This document shows positions 8,816-16,970 of a DNA stretch of 64,000 nucleotides, one piece after another. Each line of letters opens with the position of its first letter. Position 1 is the first letter of the stretch. The stretch is from Vibrio cortegadensis (GTDB taxonomy: Bacteria; Pseudomonadota; Gammaproteobacteria; Enterobacterales; Vibrionaceae): positions 1,054,001 to 1,118,000 of the forward strand of contig NZ_AP025472.1 of the NCBI RefSeq assembly GCF_024347395.1, read 5' to 3'. Under the pieces are notes generated by a model. That model saw only the letters and a program-made list of their open reading frames with translations, did no database searches and was not told where the DNA came from. Made by a program: the position numbers and the translations under genes.

Positions 8816-9652
8816 TCACAACGCATCAAGGGTGTGGTTGAAATGGAATTGATAGCCCAAATCCATCAATTTCTTCGATGAAATTCTTTTATCGGCAGTA
8901 TTCACAATGTTCGGCAGCTTTTCGGTTGAGCCAACAGCATTGAGTGCAGCTTGGTAGAATTCAGCTTTGCTGACGGTTTCTGGGCAGGTTGCATTAACGA
9001 TCTGATTACTTAAATGAGTCAAAGTGAATATTACGCTATCAATAGCATCCTCAAGGTGAAGCATATTAGCTGGAGCGGCTTGGCTGACCTGTTTAAGTTT
9101 GCTGGCAAAACGTGAAGGATGACGATTCGGTCCGATTAAACCGCTGCATCGAACAATGTCGAATTCAATGCCAGAATCAATCACATACTGCTCAGCTTGC
9201 AGCATGATTAACGCTGAATTGGAGAAGTGTGGGGCGGTTTGAGACAGTTTTAGCGACGCATCCTCCTCTGTCATCGTGGTATGAGTTGCCGGGTAAACCG
9301 TGGTTGAGCTAATCATGATGATCTTTTGTACATTCGCCTCTTTCGCTGCTTGGGTTAAATACTTCCAGCGTAGAGCGTACTCCTCGCCGTTACCAGAACG
9401 AAACCCCGGAGGAAAACTGCCGATCAAAATATCACATTGTTGCGTCTGTAGATGGTGAACCAGTTGTTTATAATCGGAAGATAAATTGGATTCAGGAAGC
9501 AAGCAAATAAATCCACGAAGGTCACTCTCGGCCAGTGTATCGACTCCAGTTTGCTGGGTTTTACTTGCGAAGACTTGGTGGCCTAGTCGTTTAAGGCGCA
9601 GTGCAAGGGGTTGGCCTAACCAGCCTGCACCGAGTATAGAAATAGTGCTCAT
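8816..9652 (-). CDS. NAD(P)-binding Rossmann-fold protein, YeeZ-like
   Basis: 278 residues. The N-terminal ISILGAGWLGQPLALRL is a GxGxxG dinucleotide-binding fingerprint. IMISSTTVYP, about residue 115, resembles the Ser/Tyr region of extended SDR enzymes, and the epimerase-like DIVRCSGLIGPNRHP follows. It resembles E. coli YeeZ, whose substrate is unknown. It overlaps the upstream LysR gene by 4 bases, so the two are probably co-transcribed. Confidence 0.75.
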   Translation of the reverse strand: MSTISILGAGWLGQPLALRLKRLGHQVFASKTQQTGVDTLAESDLRGFICLLPESNLSSDYKQLVHHLQTQQCDILIGSFPPGFRSGNGEEYALRWKYLTQAAKEANVQKIIMISSTTVYPATHTTMTEEDASLKLSQTAPHFSNSALIMLQAEQYVIDSGIEFDIVRCSGLIGPNRHPSRFASKLKQVSQAAPANMLHLEDAIDSVIFTLTHLSNQIVNATCPETVSKAEFYQAALNAVGSTEKLPNIVNTADKRISSKKLMDLGYQFHFNHTLDAL

Positions 9653-10539
9653 TTTTCTTCCTTTTTAAGTAATGTTCGAAGCATTTGCCGCGCACATTTG
9701 TGCATTGGTTCATTACTTTTGTTTTGATGCTGGATCACGTCTACATTGGCAAACCAAGTTAAGTTTTCAAATTCAACAGGCACTCGGATCAGATTTGATT
9801 TAAGAGATGGATCCTCTGCGAGATGAGAAGGGAGCAAACACCAACCCAAACCACTTTTAGCCATTTCAAAAAGCATATAGTAGTTGTCTGTATACCATAT
9901 GTCTGGGCTATGTGCTTGGTGGAAGCTGCTCTGTTTAGAGTCTCTTGAGCTAATCAGCAATTGTCGATGTAGCCGCAGCATATCTATATGAGGTGCAACC
10001 TCTTGAGCTAAAGGGTGAGTATTAGAGACGTAAACATCAAAGGCAATCGAACCTACAGATTCAAAATCGATACAACTTGGCATTGATAATTCACTAAAAA
10101 TGATGCCTGTTGTCGCCTGTCCTGATTGAACCATTTCAATAATATCAATGCTGGTCGCACTTAAGAGTTCAACTGAAAGCTGAGGATATTCATGATGAAG
10201 ATCTTTGAGAATCGTTGTGATTTTTTGCAACGGGATCCCTTCATCTACTGCGATTACCAAAGTAGATGAGTAATGGTCCGTTAATGTATCAATCTTCCCA
10301 ATTAGCCTTTTATGCTGAATAAGAGTGGCACTGGCATAGGGAGCAAGCTTTTTACCCTCTTCTGTCAATATTGGGTAGCGCCCAGATCGATCAAATAGCT
10401 CACAACCGCAATCAATCTCAAGATTAATGACATGTTGGCTGACGGCAGATTGTGCTTTTCCTAGTTTTCTTGCTGCGGCAGAGAATGAGCCTGTATCAAT
10501 AGTTGCTTGGAAGGCTTCAAGTTGCTCAATACTAAACAT
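9649..10539 (-). CDS. LysR family transcriptional regulator
   Basis: 296 residues. The N-terminal winged helix-turn-helix (about 3-60) reads LEAFQATIDTGSFSAAARKLGKAQSAVSQHVINLE. A substrate-binding domain follows (about 90-290). It is transcribed divergently from the PACE efflux gene, the arrangement of AceR and AceI in Acinetobacter, and overlaps the downstream YeeZ-like gene. I infer that it controls the efflux gene in response to a ligand, but this is not shown. Confidence 0.88.
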   Translation of the reverse strand: MFSIEQLEAFQATIDTGSFSAAARKLGKAQSAVSQHVINLEIDCGCELFDRSGRYPILTEEGKKLAPYASATLIQHKRLIGKIDTLTDHYSSTLVIAVDEGIPLQKITTILKDLHHEYPQLSVELLSATSIDIIEMVQSGQATTGIIFSELSMPSCIDFESVGSIAFDVYVSNTHPLAQEVAPHIDMLRLHRQLLISSRDSKQSSFHQAHSPDIWYTDNYYMLFEMAKSGLGWCLLPSHLAEDPSLKSNLIRVPVEFENLTWFANVDVIQHQNKSNEPMHKCARQMLRTLLKKEEK

Positions 10540-10562
10540 ATCGCTTTTCCAGATGGTATCTA

Positions 10563-10593
10563 ATTATCTACTATCCGAATTATAGATGATAAT
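10563..10593. promoter_or_regulatory. Candidate LysR operator in the divergent lysR/PACE region
   Basis: The 92-base gap between the LysR and PACE genes holds an interrupted dyad with outer arms ATTATC (10563-10568) and GATAAT (10588-10593). About 10 of 15 positions are symmetric. AT-rich T-N11-A dyads of this kind are typical LysR sites. Assignment rests on position and symmetry only. Confidence 0.4.
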
Positions 10594-10631
10594 ACAGGCA
10601 TTGAAACAACTGAAATCAATGGAATAAGAGA

Positions 10632-11054
10632 ATGACAAATAAAGAAAGAATTTTTCATGCCGTTACATTTGAATGTATCGCATTGGCGCTGATTATCCCA
10701 GGAGCAGCACTCGCCACTGGAAATGCAGCTGGTGATTTAGCGATTGTCGGTGTTGCTCTTAGCCTATTTACCGTCGTGTGGAACTATATTTTTAATGTAA
10801 TGTTTGACCGAATGTTTGGAAATAACAGAGCAGAAAGGAGCTTAGGAATTAGAGTCGGGCATAGCATTGCATTCGAAGGTGGTTTGATTTTTGTCACTGT
10901 GCCAACCATTGCATGGTATTTAGACATGAGCATATTGAACGCACTTGCGCTTGAAGCTGGATTCTTAGTGTTCTTTTTCTTTTACACTATGGTGTTCAAT
11001 TGGGGATACGATAAATACCAACCCTTTAAAAAATTGGCATTTGCCATTAAATAA
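10632..11054 (+). CDS. PACE family multidrug/biocide efflux transporter (AceI-like)
   Basis: 140 residues with four predicted membrane helices, arranged as two bacterial transmembrane pair domains. Each repeat begins with an RxFHAVTFE or RVGHSIAFEG signature. Glu14 corresponds to the essential Glu15 of AceI, and Asn/Asp-rich loops (WNYIFNVMFDRMFG, FNWGYDKYQP) end each repeat. PACE proteins export chlorhexidine, acriflavine and short diamines by proton antiport. The substrate here is unknown. Confidence 0.88.
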   Translation: MTNKERIFHAVTFECIALALIIPGAALATGNAAGDLAIVGVALSLFTVVWNYIFNVMFDRMFGNNRAERSLGIRVGHSIAFEGGLIFVTVPTIAWYLDMSILNALALEAGFLVFFFFYTMVFNWGYDKYQPFKKLAFAIK

Positions 11055-11072
11055 TGAAGATTGGTCAGATAC

Positions 11073-11106
11073 AAAAACAGGGCAGCCCGTTAGGTTTGCC
11101 CTGTTT
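11073..11106. terminator. Bidirectional terminator
   Basis: AAACAGGGCA (11075-11084) pairs with TGCCCTGTTT (11097-11106). On the minus strand the stem is followed by a T run of five; on the plus strand the tail is short. It separates the convergent PACE gene and the small minus-strand gene. Confidence 0.8.
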
Positions 11107-11124
11107 CGCGTTTAACTATTTTTT

Positions 11125-11361
11125 CTACGATGCGCTTAAGATACGTAGAACTTTATCTGCACTCTCTGCTGCTTCAATGCCTTCGTCAGTTAGGTAACCA
11201 CCGTCTGGCAAAGTACATAAGTTTTTGCTGTAAAGACGTGCTACCGCGCCTTTTACTTCGTCAGATGCTTCGGCATGAACTTTGATCCCAGTTGCTGCGC
11301 TGCTTAGGTCAAATTGAAGAAGTAAGTTTAGTTCTGCGATGTGCTGTTCTGAGAATTTCAT
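11125..11361 (-). CDS. Small conserved protein (TIGR02647-like)
   Basis: A 78-residue acidic soluble protein beginning MKFSEQHIAELNLLLQFDL and ending in a region rich in LTDEGIEAAE. It resembles the short family TIGR02647 of unknown function found in vibrios and pseudomonads; this is a match from memory. The helical pattern with YLTDEG at the end suggests a compact winged-helix-like fold, which is inference. It is a single gene with its own terminator. Confidence 0.65.
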   Translation of the reverse strand: MKFSEQHIAELNLLLQFDLSSAATGIKVHAEASDEVKGAVARLYSKNLCTLPDGGYLTDEGIEAAESADKVLRILSAS

Positions 11362-11658
11362 CTGAATACCTTTATTATTGATTTTCTACTTCCGTCACAA
11401 TAAGTGCAGCGATATATATCTGCAATCATAATATCGAAAAAATGCCACATAACGCTAAATTGGCGCAGAATTGAACGGTCGATGAGTATAAATAGACCAT
11501 GATGTGGTTAAATATTATTCATGCAACTTATGAACGGTTGTGGTCGTGAGCCTGCTTATATTATTATGGTTTAGTAATCACTCCAATAATAAATAAGATC
11601 TACCCAACGGAGTCGGAACAAGGATAGTATCTAAACGTAGCAGTAGTTAGGAATAATA

Positions 11659-13041
11659 ATGAAAATCACAAAAACAGCAGTCGCTCTTTGTATGATTCTG
11701 GGTGTTTCGGGATGCCAAAGTACATCAGAATCAGTTGGAAGTAAGAGTGAAACTAACCAAGAAGGTGTCGAGCTGTTTACATCGGCATTTGAAGTATCAC
11801 AAGCCCAATACCAAAAGTGGGAAACAGAGCTTCAAGGTTTCGAAGGCTTAAAAATCTATGCACCAGAAAATTTTTCTGAACTTAATTCTGCATGGAAAGA
11901 AGCGAGCGAGATTTATCAAGAATTACGAGTTGAACCAAGTAAAATAAATAAAAGCTATTCCATGTTTTCGAGTGAAACTTATGCTGAAGCTTTAACTGAA
12001 CAGCTATCTATTGTTGAAGCTAGCTATCAAGCGTTGACTGCACTGAAAGCAAAGGCGGATACCATTTTAGCTGATGCAATAGCGCAGATGGATTACCTTG
12101 AAACAATCGAAGCGGACAAAATCTACAACCGTCAATTTAATTCACTTTATCGTAAATATAAGGCGTTATTTGAATACGTTGTAGTTGATGAGTTAGAAGA
12201 AGCTCAAGAGGCCCAAGTTGAGTTTCTGAATCAAGCTAAATCACTTGAAATTAAAGTGGTACAGAAAAAATTTATTCAACCATTAAAAGTGCGCTTAGTT
12301 CAATTAAGAAAAAATGACTTGAACGACATTGCTGTCACCAGCTTTGCTACTGCGGCTGCTCAAATAAAGCTTGCTGAAAGCACAGTGACGGCAAATCCAA
12401 GAGATTTAAAAAGCATTGAAGGCGCAGTTGCGGCAGCAAACTTTGAGTTAGAGCATGTAAAAAATGTGGCTCACCAAGTTAAATTATTGGCGAGTGTTGA
12501 AGATGAACATTTTGAACCCGCCGTTCTGGAAATAGAAAATCGTTTACTGGCAATATCTAAGGCTGTGGATGGTTCTGATTATAGAGATCAGGTTTTACGT
12601 GTTCAGGCTAAGAAGATTGTTGCAAGTATAGAAAGCTTGCATAATGAGGATCAGACAGAGTCATTACAAAAACAACTTAAAGCGTTAACGAGCGAGTTAG
12701 CGGAAGCTAAGTTACAAAATGAACGTAACGTCACTCTCTTAGCAGAGCAAGTGAAACAGAAAGATCTATTAACATCACAAGTGTCTCGCAGTGAAGCTCA
12801 TATACAGAGTTTAGAAGAGCTTGTTGCGAATTTTAAGAGCCAAGCGGCACAAACAAAGCCTGAAGCGGAAGCGATACCGGCAGACAGTGCAGTGAACGCT
12901 CAAGAAGATGCGCCACTTGAAACAGAAGCTCAACAAATTGTAGAAACGCCTCTTAGTGAAGAGGTTGCTGTGACGCCTAGTGTTGATCTGTTGCCTAAAA
13001 CATCAAAGGTGGCTAAAGAGATAGTGGCACCTTCAATATAA
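11659..13041 (+). CDS. Coiled-coil lipoprotein of unknown function
   Basis: 460 residues. A short signal ends in VSGC at residues 16-19, predicting a lipoprotein. The body is almost entirely helical and rich in Glu, Gln, Ala and Lys. A strong heptad-like region (about 330-395, SLQKQLKALTSELAEAK) precedes an acidic, Pro-rich tail. I do not recognise a catalytic domain. The start ATG is preceded by TTAGGAATA. It stands alone, with 300 bases upstream and a terminator downstream. A role in envelope structure or in bridging envelope layers is only a guess. Confidence 0.7.
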   Translation: MKITKTAVALCMILGVSGCQSTSESVGSKSETNQEGVELFTSAFEVSQAQYQKWETELQGFEGLKIYAPENFSELNSAWKEASEIYQELRVEPSKINKSYSMFSSETYAEALTEQLSIVEASYQALTALKAKADTILADAIAQMDYLETIEADKIYNRQFNSLYRKYKALFEYVVVDELEEAQEAQVEFLNQAKSLEIKVVQKKFIQPLKVRLVQLRKNDLNDIAVTSFATAAAQIKLAESTVTANPRDLKSIEGAVAAANFELEHVKNVAHQVKLLASVEDEHFEPAVLEIENRLLAISKAVDGSDYRDQVLRVQAKKIVASIESLHNEDQTESLQKQLKALTSELAEAKLQNERNVTLLAEQVKQKDLLTSQVSRSEAHIQSLEELVANFKSQAAQTKPEAEAIPADSAVNAQEDAPLETEAQQIVETPLSEEVAVTPSVDLLPKTSKVAKEIVAPSI

Positions 13042-13065
13042 CATCTTGTTATTGATCAATTGATT

Positions 13066-13091
13066 ACGGCACCTTTATGGTGCCGTTTTTA
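13066..13091 (+). terminator. Rho-independent terminator after the coiled-coil lipoprotein gene
   Basis: CGGCACC (13067-13073) and GGTGCCG (13079-13085) form a 7-base stem with a 5-base loop, followed by five T. Confidence 0.85.
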
Positions 13092-13245
13092 TTTCTATTG
13101 AGATATTTTTATAATATTTAAAATGAGATATAAGACCGCAAATAAACATTTTTAGTAAACATGCGAATTACGTCTTGATGTTCGACGAAAATAAGAGGAT
13201 TATCCGAATCCCTATATTTGTATCAATATGTAACCGGTGTTTGAA

Positions 13246-14082
13246 ATGAATCAATTTGACTCTTTATTACCTCCACAAATGGCAGAACGAGCTGCAGAAG
13301 TTGGTGTCGGTAAAGCTACGAAAGATCCCATTAAATCTTTTTTACTGGCTATCACCGCGGGTTTGCATATTGGTATTGCTTTTGTGTTTTATACCACGAT
13401 CACGACTGGTGCTGGCGATCTTCCTTGGGGGTTAACTCGTTTCATGGGTGGCGTAGCGTTCAGCTTAGGTTTGGTTTTGGTGATAATCACGGGTGGCGAG
13501 CTATTCACCAGTTCCGTTTTAACATTAGTCGCAAGAGCGAGTGGCAAGATCTCATGGGCAAGTTTATTTAAAAACTGGGTTGTGGTTTACGCTGGTAACT
13601 TGATTGGTGCTCTTTTGCTGGTGGGCATTATGCTTACTTCTAAACAATACATGTTCGACCATGGTCAAGTTGGTCTCAATACTATGCTGATCTCTCAACA
13701 TAAGCTTCACCATGGCTTTTGGCAGGCAGTGGCTCTAGGCATCATGTGTAATGTCTTGGTTTGCGTGGCGGTGTGGATGACATTCAGTGGGCGCACCTTA
13801 ACGGATAAAATTATCGTTATGGTTTTACCTGTCGCTATGTTTGTCTCTGCGGGTTTCGAGCACTGTATCGCCAATATGTTTCAGGTTCCAATGGCGATTG
13901 GAATTAAGAATTTTGCTTCTCCAGAATTTTGGCAAATGACAGGGATGAACCCCGCTGATTTTGCAGATTTGAATATGATAGGTTTCATTATCAACAACCT
14001 AATTCCTGTTACCCTTGGTAATATTATTGGGGGTGGGATTTTCGTTGGAATGGGCTATTGGCTGATTTATTTAAGAGATTAA
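13246..14082 (+). CDS. focA: Formate channel, FocA/FNT family
   Basis: 278 residues with six predicted membrane helices. The N-terminal FDSLLPPQMAERAAEVGVGKA is the FocA cytoplasmic helix. The pore elements are TGGELFTSSV and a region around AGFEHCIANMF, which carries the conserved His of the selectivity filter. FocA passes formate across the inner membrane during fermentation. A GTG at 13237 could add three residues; the ATG at 13246 fits the family better. pflB, its usual partner, is not adjacent here. Confidence 0.9.
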   Translation: MNQFDSLLPPQMAERAAEVGVGKATKDPIKSFLLAITAGLHIGIAFVFYTTITTGAGDLPWGLTRFMGGVAFSLGLVLVIITGGELFTSSVLTLVARASGKISWASLFKNWVVVYAGNLIGALLLVGIMLTSKQYMFDHGQVGLNTMLISQHKLHHGFWQAVALGIMCNVLVCVAVWMTFSGRTLTDKIIVMVLPVAMFVSAGFEHCIANMFQVPMAIGIKNFASPEFWQMTGMNPADFADLNMIGFIINNLIPVTLGNIIGGGIFVGMGYWLIYLRD

Positions 14083-14114
14083 CCCTTACACGATATGAGC
14101 AGACTCTAGTGGAA

Positions 14115-14165
14115 ATAGATATTAACGTGATATAGATATTAACGTGATATAGATATTTACGTGAA
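14115..14165 (+). repeat. 17-base tandem repeat, three copies, after focA
   Basis: ATAGATATTAACGTGAT repeats at 14115-14131 and 14132-14148, and with two changes at 14149-14165. It sits between the focA stop and its terminator, so it would be in the 3' untranslated region. No known regulator site is obvious. Confidence 0.85.
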
Positions 14166-14179
14166 ATCACGCGATGAGC

Positions 14180-14205
14180 AACCCGCATTGACTGCGGGTT
14201 TTTTA
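14180..14205 (+). terminator. Rho-independent terminator after focA
   Basis: AACCCGCA (14180-14187) pairs with TGCGGGTT (14193-14200), loop of five, then TTTTATT. It is about 100 bases after the focA stop, beyond the 17-base repeats. Confidence 0.88.
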
Positions 14206-14300
14206 TTATATGAACAGTGTAGCAATATGATTTTTGGATGTTTTTTCTAATCTTATCCACAAAAGCTGTGGATAAAAGCATTAAAATTAGGTGAGTAACT

Positions 14301-15104
14301 CTAATTTTGATCTTGTTTATGGATAAATTGGATCTTTATTCGTCCTTGCTGCGTAAAGGTTTGGCGTAAGCAAAGCTGTAAAGTGAGAGTGATGGAGATC
14401 GACATCATGACAAAGATGGCAATCATAATCATCAGTTGATACTTAATGGCGACCATTGGACTTGCCCCTCCTAAAATCTGACCTGTCATCATTCCTGGAA
14501 GTGTGACCAGCCCTGTTGTTGCCATAGAAGCCATAATGGGAGCTAGCGATTTTTGCATGGCTGAGCGTATAAAACCACTAGACGCATAGTAGGGATGTGC
14601 ACCCAGTGAGATCGCTGCTTCATATTCACTCTTACGTTCATTCAATGAGGTGAAAAAATTCTGTAAAGCGACAATGTTTCCACTAAGTGAGTTTCCTAAA
14701 AGCATACCCGCAATTGGAATGACAAACTGTGCACTATAGAGCGGTGTCGGTTGGATAATGACTAGGCATAATAAGATCATTAGGGGGCCTAACCCAACCG
14801 TTAGACCTAAGCATACCGGCAGAAACAGTGGCCGTTTAGGTAGCGAGGACTTACTCAATATCGCACTTGAACCAATTAAAATCATCAATATGACCCATGC
14901 GGTATTAACAATAACGTTATTCAAATGGAATAGGTATTCTAAATAAAATCCTATCAGAACTAGTTGAACTACCATCCTGATGATGCTGATCCCGGCTTCT
15001 TTGCCAAGCCCGAGTTGAAAGTAACGGTTGATTGCCAAAGGAATGCTTAATGTTGTACAAAATAAGCTTAAATCCCACCATGAAATTGCCACAATTCCTT
15101 CCAT
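14301..15104 (-). CDS. FetB-type ABC transporter permease (UPF0014)
   Basis: A 267-residue membrane protein with about seven helices, matching the FetB/YbbM family. Characteristic stretches are GMLLGNSLSG, the cytoplasmic ERKSEYEAAISLGA coupling region and TTGLVTLPGMMTGQILGG. In E. coli FetAB exports iron and aids resistance to oxidative stress. The start ATG follows GGAG. The partner ATPase FetA normally precedes this gene, but the 437 bases upstream hold no ATPase, so it is an orphan here. Confidence 0.85.
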   Translation of the reverse strand: MEGIVAISWWDLSLFCTTLSIPLAINRYFQLGLGKEAGISIIRMVVQLVLIGFYLEYLFHLNNVIVNTAWVILMILIGSSAILSKSSLPKRPLFLPVCLGLTVGLGPLMILLCLVIIQPTPLYSAQFVIPIAGMLLGNSLSGNIVALQNFFTSLNERKSEYEAAISLGAHPYYASSGFIRSAMQKSLAPIMASMATTGLVTLPGMMTGQILGGASPMVAIKYQLMIMIAIFVMMSISITLTLQLCLRQTFTQQGRIKIQFIHKQDQN

Positions 15105-15541
15105 TATTCATCTCCATTTTTCCCGCAGCTATCATACAATACTTGTTAAATTCTTCAGCGAGAATTCATTGATTTAAAATTCATTTAAGGATGAAAATTG
15201 AACATTTCCCGGTCAATGCCTACTCTATTTACAGGTTGATTATTGCTAATCCTTAAGTGTTAGGTGGTCTTTGTTGCATATTTACGTGTGGCATTTGTGT
15301 AAATATTTAATGATTTCGTAACAATATTAAATTGATATATTTGTTCACATGTTTACACATAAAAAAGCAAAAATACACAACTCGGTATGACGTCAAAAAA
15401 GTACGGAATAACAAGGTTTATCAGCGGTAATTCATTGAACCTTACCATTTGTATGGTCTAAAATTTTCACTAGAAATAGAAAAAAGTTTGGCTCATCCAT
15501 AGAGCCTTCCGAAATTACTAAATACAAAATAGGCAAAATGT
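15105..15541. other. Divergent intergenic region, fetB-like / torE
   Basis: This 437-base AT-rich stretch carries the start signals of the permease gene (minus) and the tor operon (plus). I found no open frame with coding character. The motif (A/G)TTTACxC recurs near 15280, 15296 (inverted) and 15352, and a tor-box-like decamer lies at 15341. This suggests a regulated promoter for torECA. Confidence 0.6.
15341..15350 (+). promoter_or_regulatory. Possible TorR box
   Basis: TTGTTCACAT matches 8 of 10 bases of the E. coli tor box CTGTTCATAT. A looser relative, TTGTTGCATA, lies at 15271-15280. E. coli has several direct repeats; here only one good copy is seen, and no torSTR genes are in the window. 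It lies about 190 bases upstream of torE. Confidence 0.3.
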
Positions 15542-15718
15542 ATGAGTGATGTTAATAAAATCGAAAGTAGCGAAAAACCTTCGTTGGAATGGAAATCTTT
15601 CCTTTTCATTGCTGTGGTTCTCTTTCCAGTATTGAGTGTTGCATTTGTTGGTGGTTACGGCTTCCTAGTATGGGCACTTCAAGTGTTCGTGATGGGTCCT
15701 CCTGGTGTTCACGGTTAA
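15542..15718 (+). CDS. torE: TorE, small NapE/TorE family membrane protein
   Basis: A 58-residue protein, MSDVNKIESS to GPPGVHG, with one membrane helix at about residues 20-45 (FLFIAVVLFPVLSVAFVGGY) followed by FLVWALQVFVMGPPGVHG, the NapE/TorE family end. It is the first gene of torECA, 45 bases before torC. In Shewanella and Vibrio, torE precedes torC in TMAO operons; its function is not clearly known. Confidence 0.88.
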   Translation: MSDVNKIESSEKPSLEWKSFLFIAVVLFPVLSVAFVGGYGFLVWALQVFVMGPPGVHG

Positions 15719-15763
15719 ATCTGCCCGACCTTTTAATGCAACCAATTTTTAAGAGAGCAAATC

Positions 15764-16945
15764 ATGAAATCCTTAATTTCTAAACTTTGGACGACAATGA
15801 CTCGTCCAGCTGTGCACATCAGCTTAGGTGTGCTGACCATGGGCGGCTTCATTGCTGGCGTGATCTTCTGGGGTGGTTTTAATACTGCTCTTGAAGCAAC
15901 CAATACAGAAGAGTTCTGTGTAAGTTGCCACACCATGCGTGATAACGTTTATGTAGAACTACAAGAGACGGTACACTGGAAAAACACATCTGGTGTTCGT
16001 GCCACTTGTCCTGACTGTCACGTTCCTCACGAATGGACCTCTAAAATCGCTCGTAAGATGCAAGCTTCTAAAGAAGTATTTGCTCAGATTTTTGGCGATT
16101 TAGATACGCCAGAAAAATTTGAAGAGCGTCGTATCGAATTAGCAAAACACGAATGGGATCGTTTCTCTGCAAACAAATCTCTAGAGTGTAAAAACTGTCA
16201 CAACTACGATTCTATGGATTTTGAAAACATGCGTCCTACCGCTCGTATTCAAATGAAGAATGCGGCAGAGCGTGACCAAAGCTGTATTGATTGTCACAAA
16301 GGTATTGCTCACAACCTTCCTAAAGATATGGACAGTTCAGGCGGTATGATCAATGAGCTTGAAGCATTAGCGTCAAATACGGATTACTCAACAGGCAAAG
16401 ACATTGTGAGTGTTCGTCACCTACCTGTTTACGAAGATGCAGAGATGACAGTAGAAGCTGGTCTTCTAAACCCAGCATCAAACGTGAAAGTGATTGCTGA
16501 TAAAGGCGACATGATCCAAGTTGAGATTGCTGGTTGGCGTAAAGCGAAAGGCTTTGGTCGTGTAATTCAAGAAGACTTCGGTCTGAACATTGCGGTTGCT
16601 TCTCTTCTAAAAGATGCGGCACTTAGCGATGAAATTGTAGAAACATTCGAAAGAAAAGAAGACGATATGACTGGTCTTCCATGGCAACGTGTTACTGCGA
16701 AAGTTTGGATGAAGAAAGAAGCGATGCTAGGTGATATTACTCCTATCTGGGAAAAAGCAGAGCAAGCTTACAAAACGAACTGTTCTGTATGTCACACACA
16801 GCCAGATGAAGCTCACTTCACTGCTAACGGTTGGCCAGGTATGTTTGACGGCATGCTAGCGTTCGTAAACTTCGACAGAGACAGCGAAGCTCTTGTCTTG
16901 AAGTATCTTCAGAAGCACTCTTCAGATTTTTCTGAAGGCCACTAA
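15764..16945 (+). CDS. torC: Pentaheme c-type cytochrome of TMAO respiration
   Basis: 393 residues: an N-terminal membrane anchor (about 15-40) and five CxxCH heme sites, CVSCH, CPDCH, CKNCH, CIDCH and CSVCH. The first four form a NapC/NirT-type tetraheme domain and the fifth lies in the C-terminal domain, the TorC arrangement. It takes electrons from menaquinol and passes them to periplasmic TorA. It lies 25 bases before torA. Confidence 0.95.
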   Translation: MKSLISKLWTTMTRPAVHISLGVLTMGGFIAGVIFWGGFNTALEATNTEEFCVSCHTMRDNVYVELQETVHWKNTSGVRATCPDCHVPHEWTSKIARKMQASKEVFAQIFGDLDTPEKFEERRIELAKHEWDRFSANKSLECKNCHNYDSMDFENMRPTARIQMKNAAERDQSCIDCHKGIAHNLPKDMDSSGGMINELEALASNTDYSTGKDIVSVRHLPVYEDAEMTVEAGLLNPASNVKVIADKGDMIQVEIAGWRKAKGFGRVIQEDFGLNIAVASLLKDAALSDEIVETFERKEDDMTGLPWQRVTAKVWMKKEAMLGDITPIWEKAEQAYKTNCSVCHTQPDEAHFTANGWPGMFDGMLAFVNFDRDSEALVLKYLQKHSSDFSEGH

Positions 16946-16970
16946 TAAGCGTTGGATGGAGTATTAAAAC

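Noticed and set aside
13049..13064. FNR-like site TTGATCAATTGAT upstream of focA
   Set aside because: The second half is not ATCAA, and the sequence lies before the terminator of the preceding gene.
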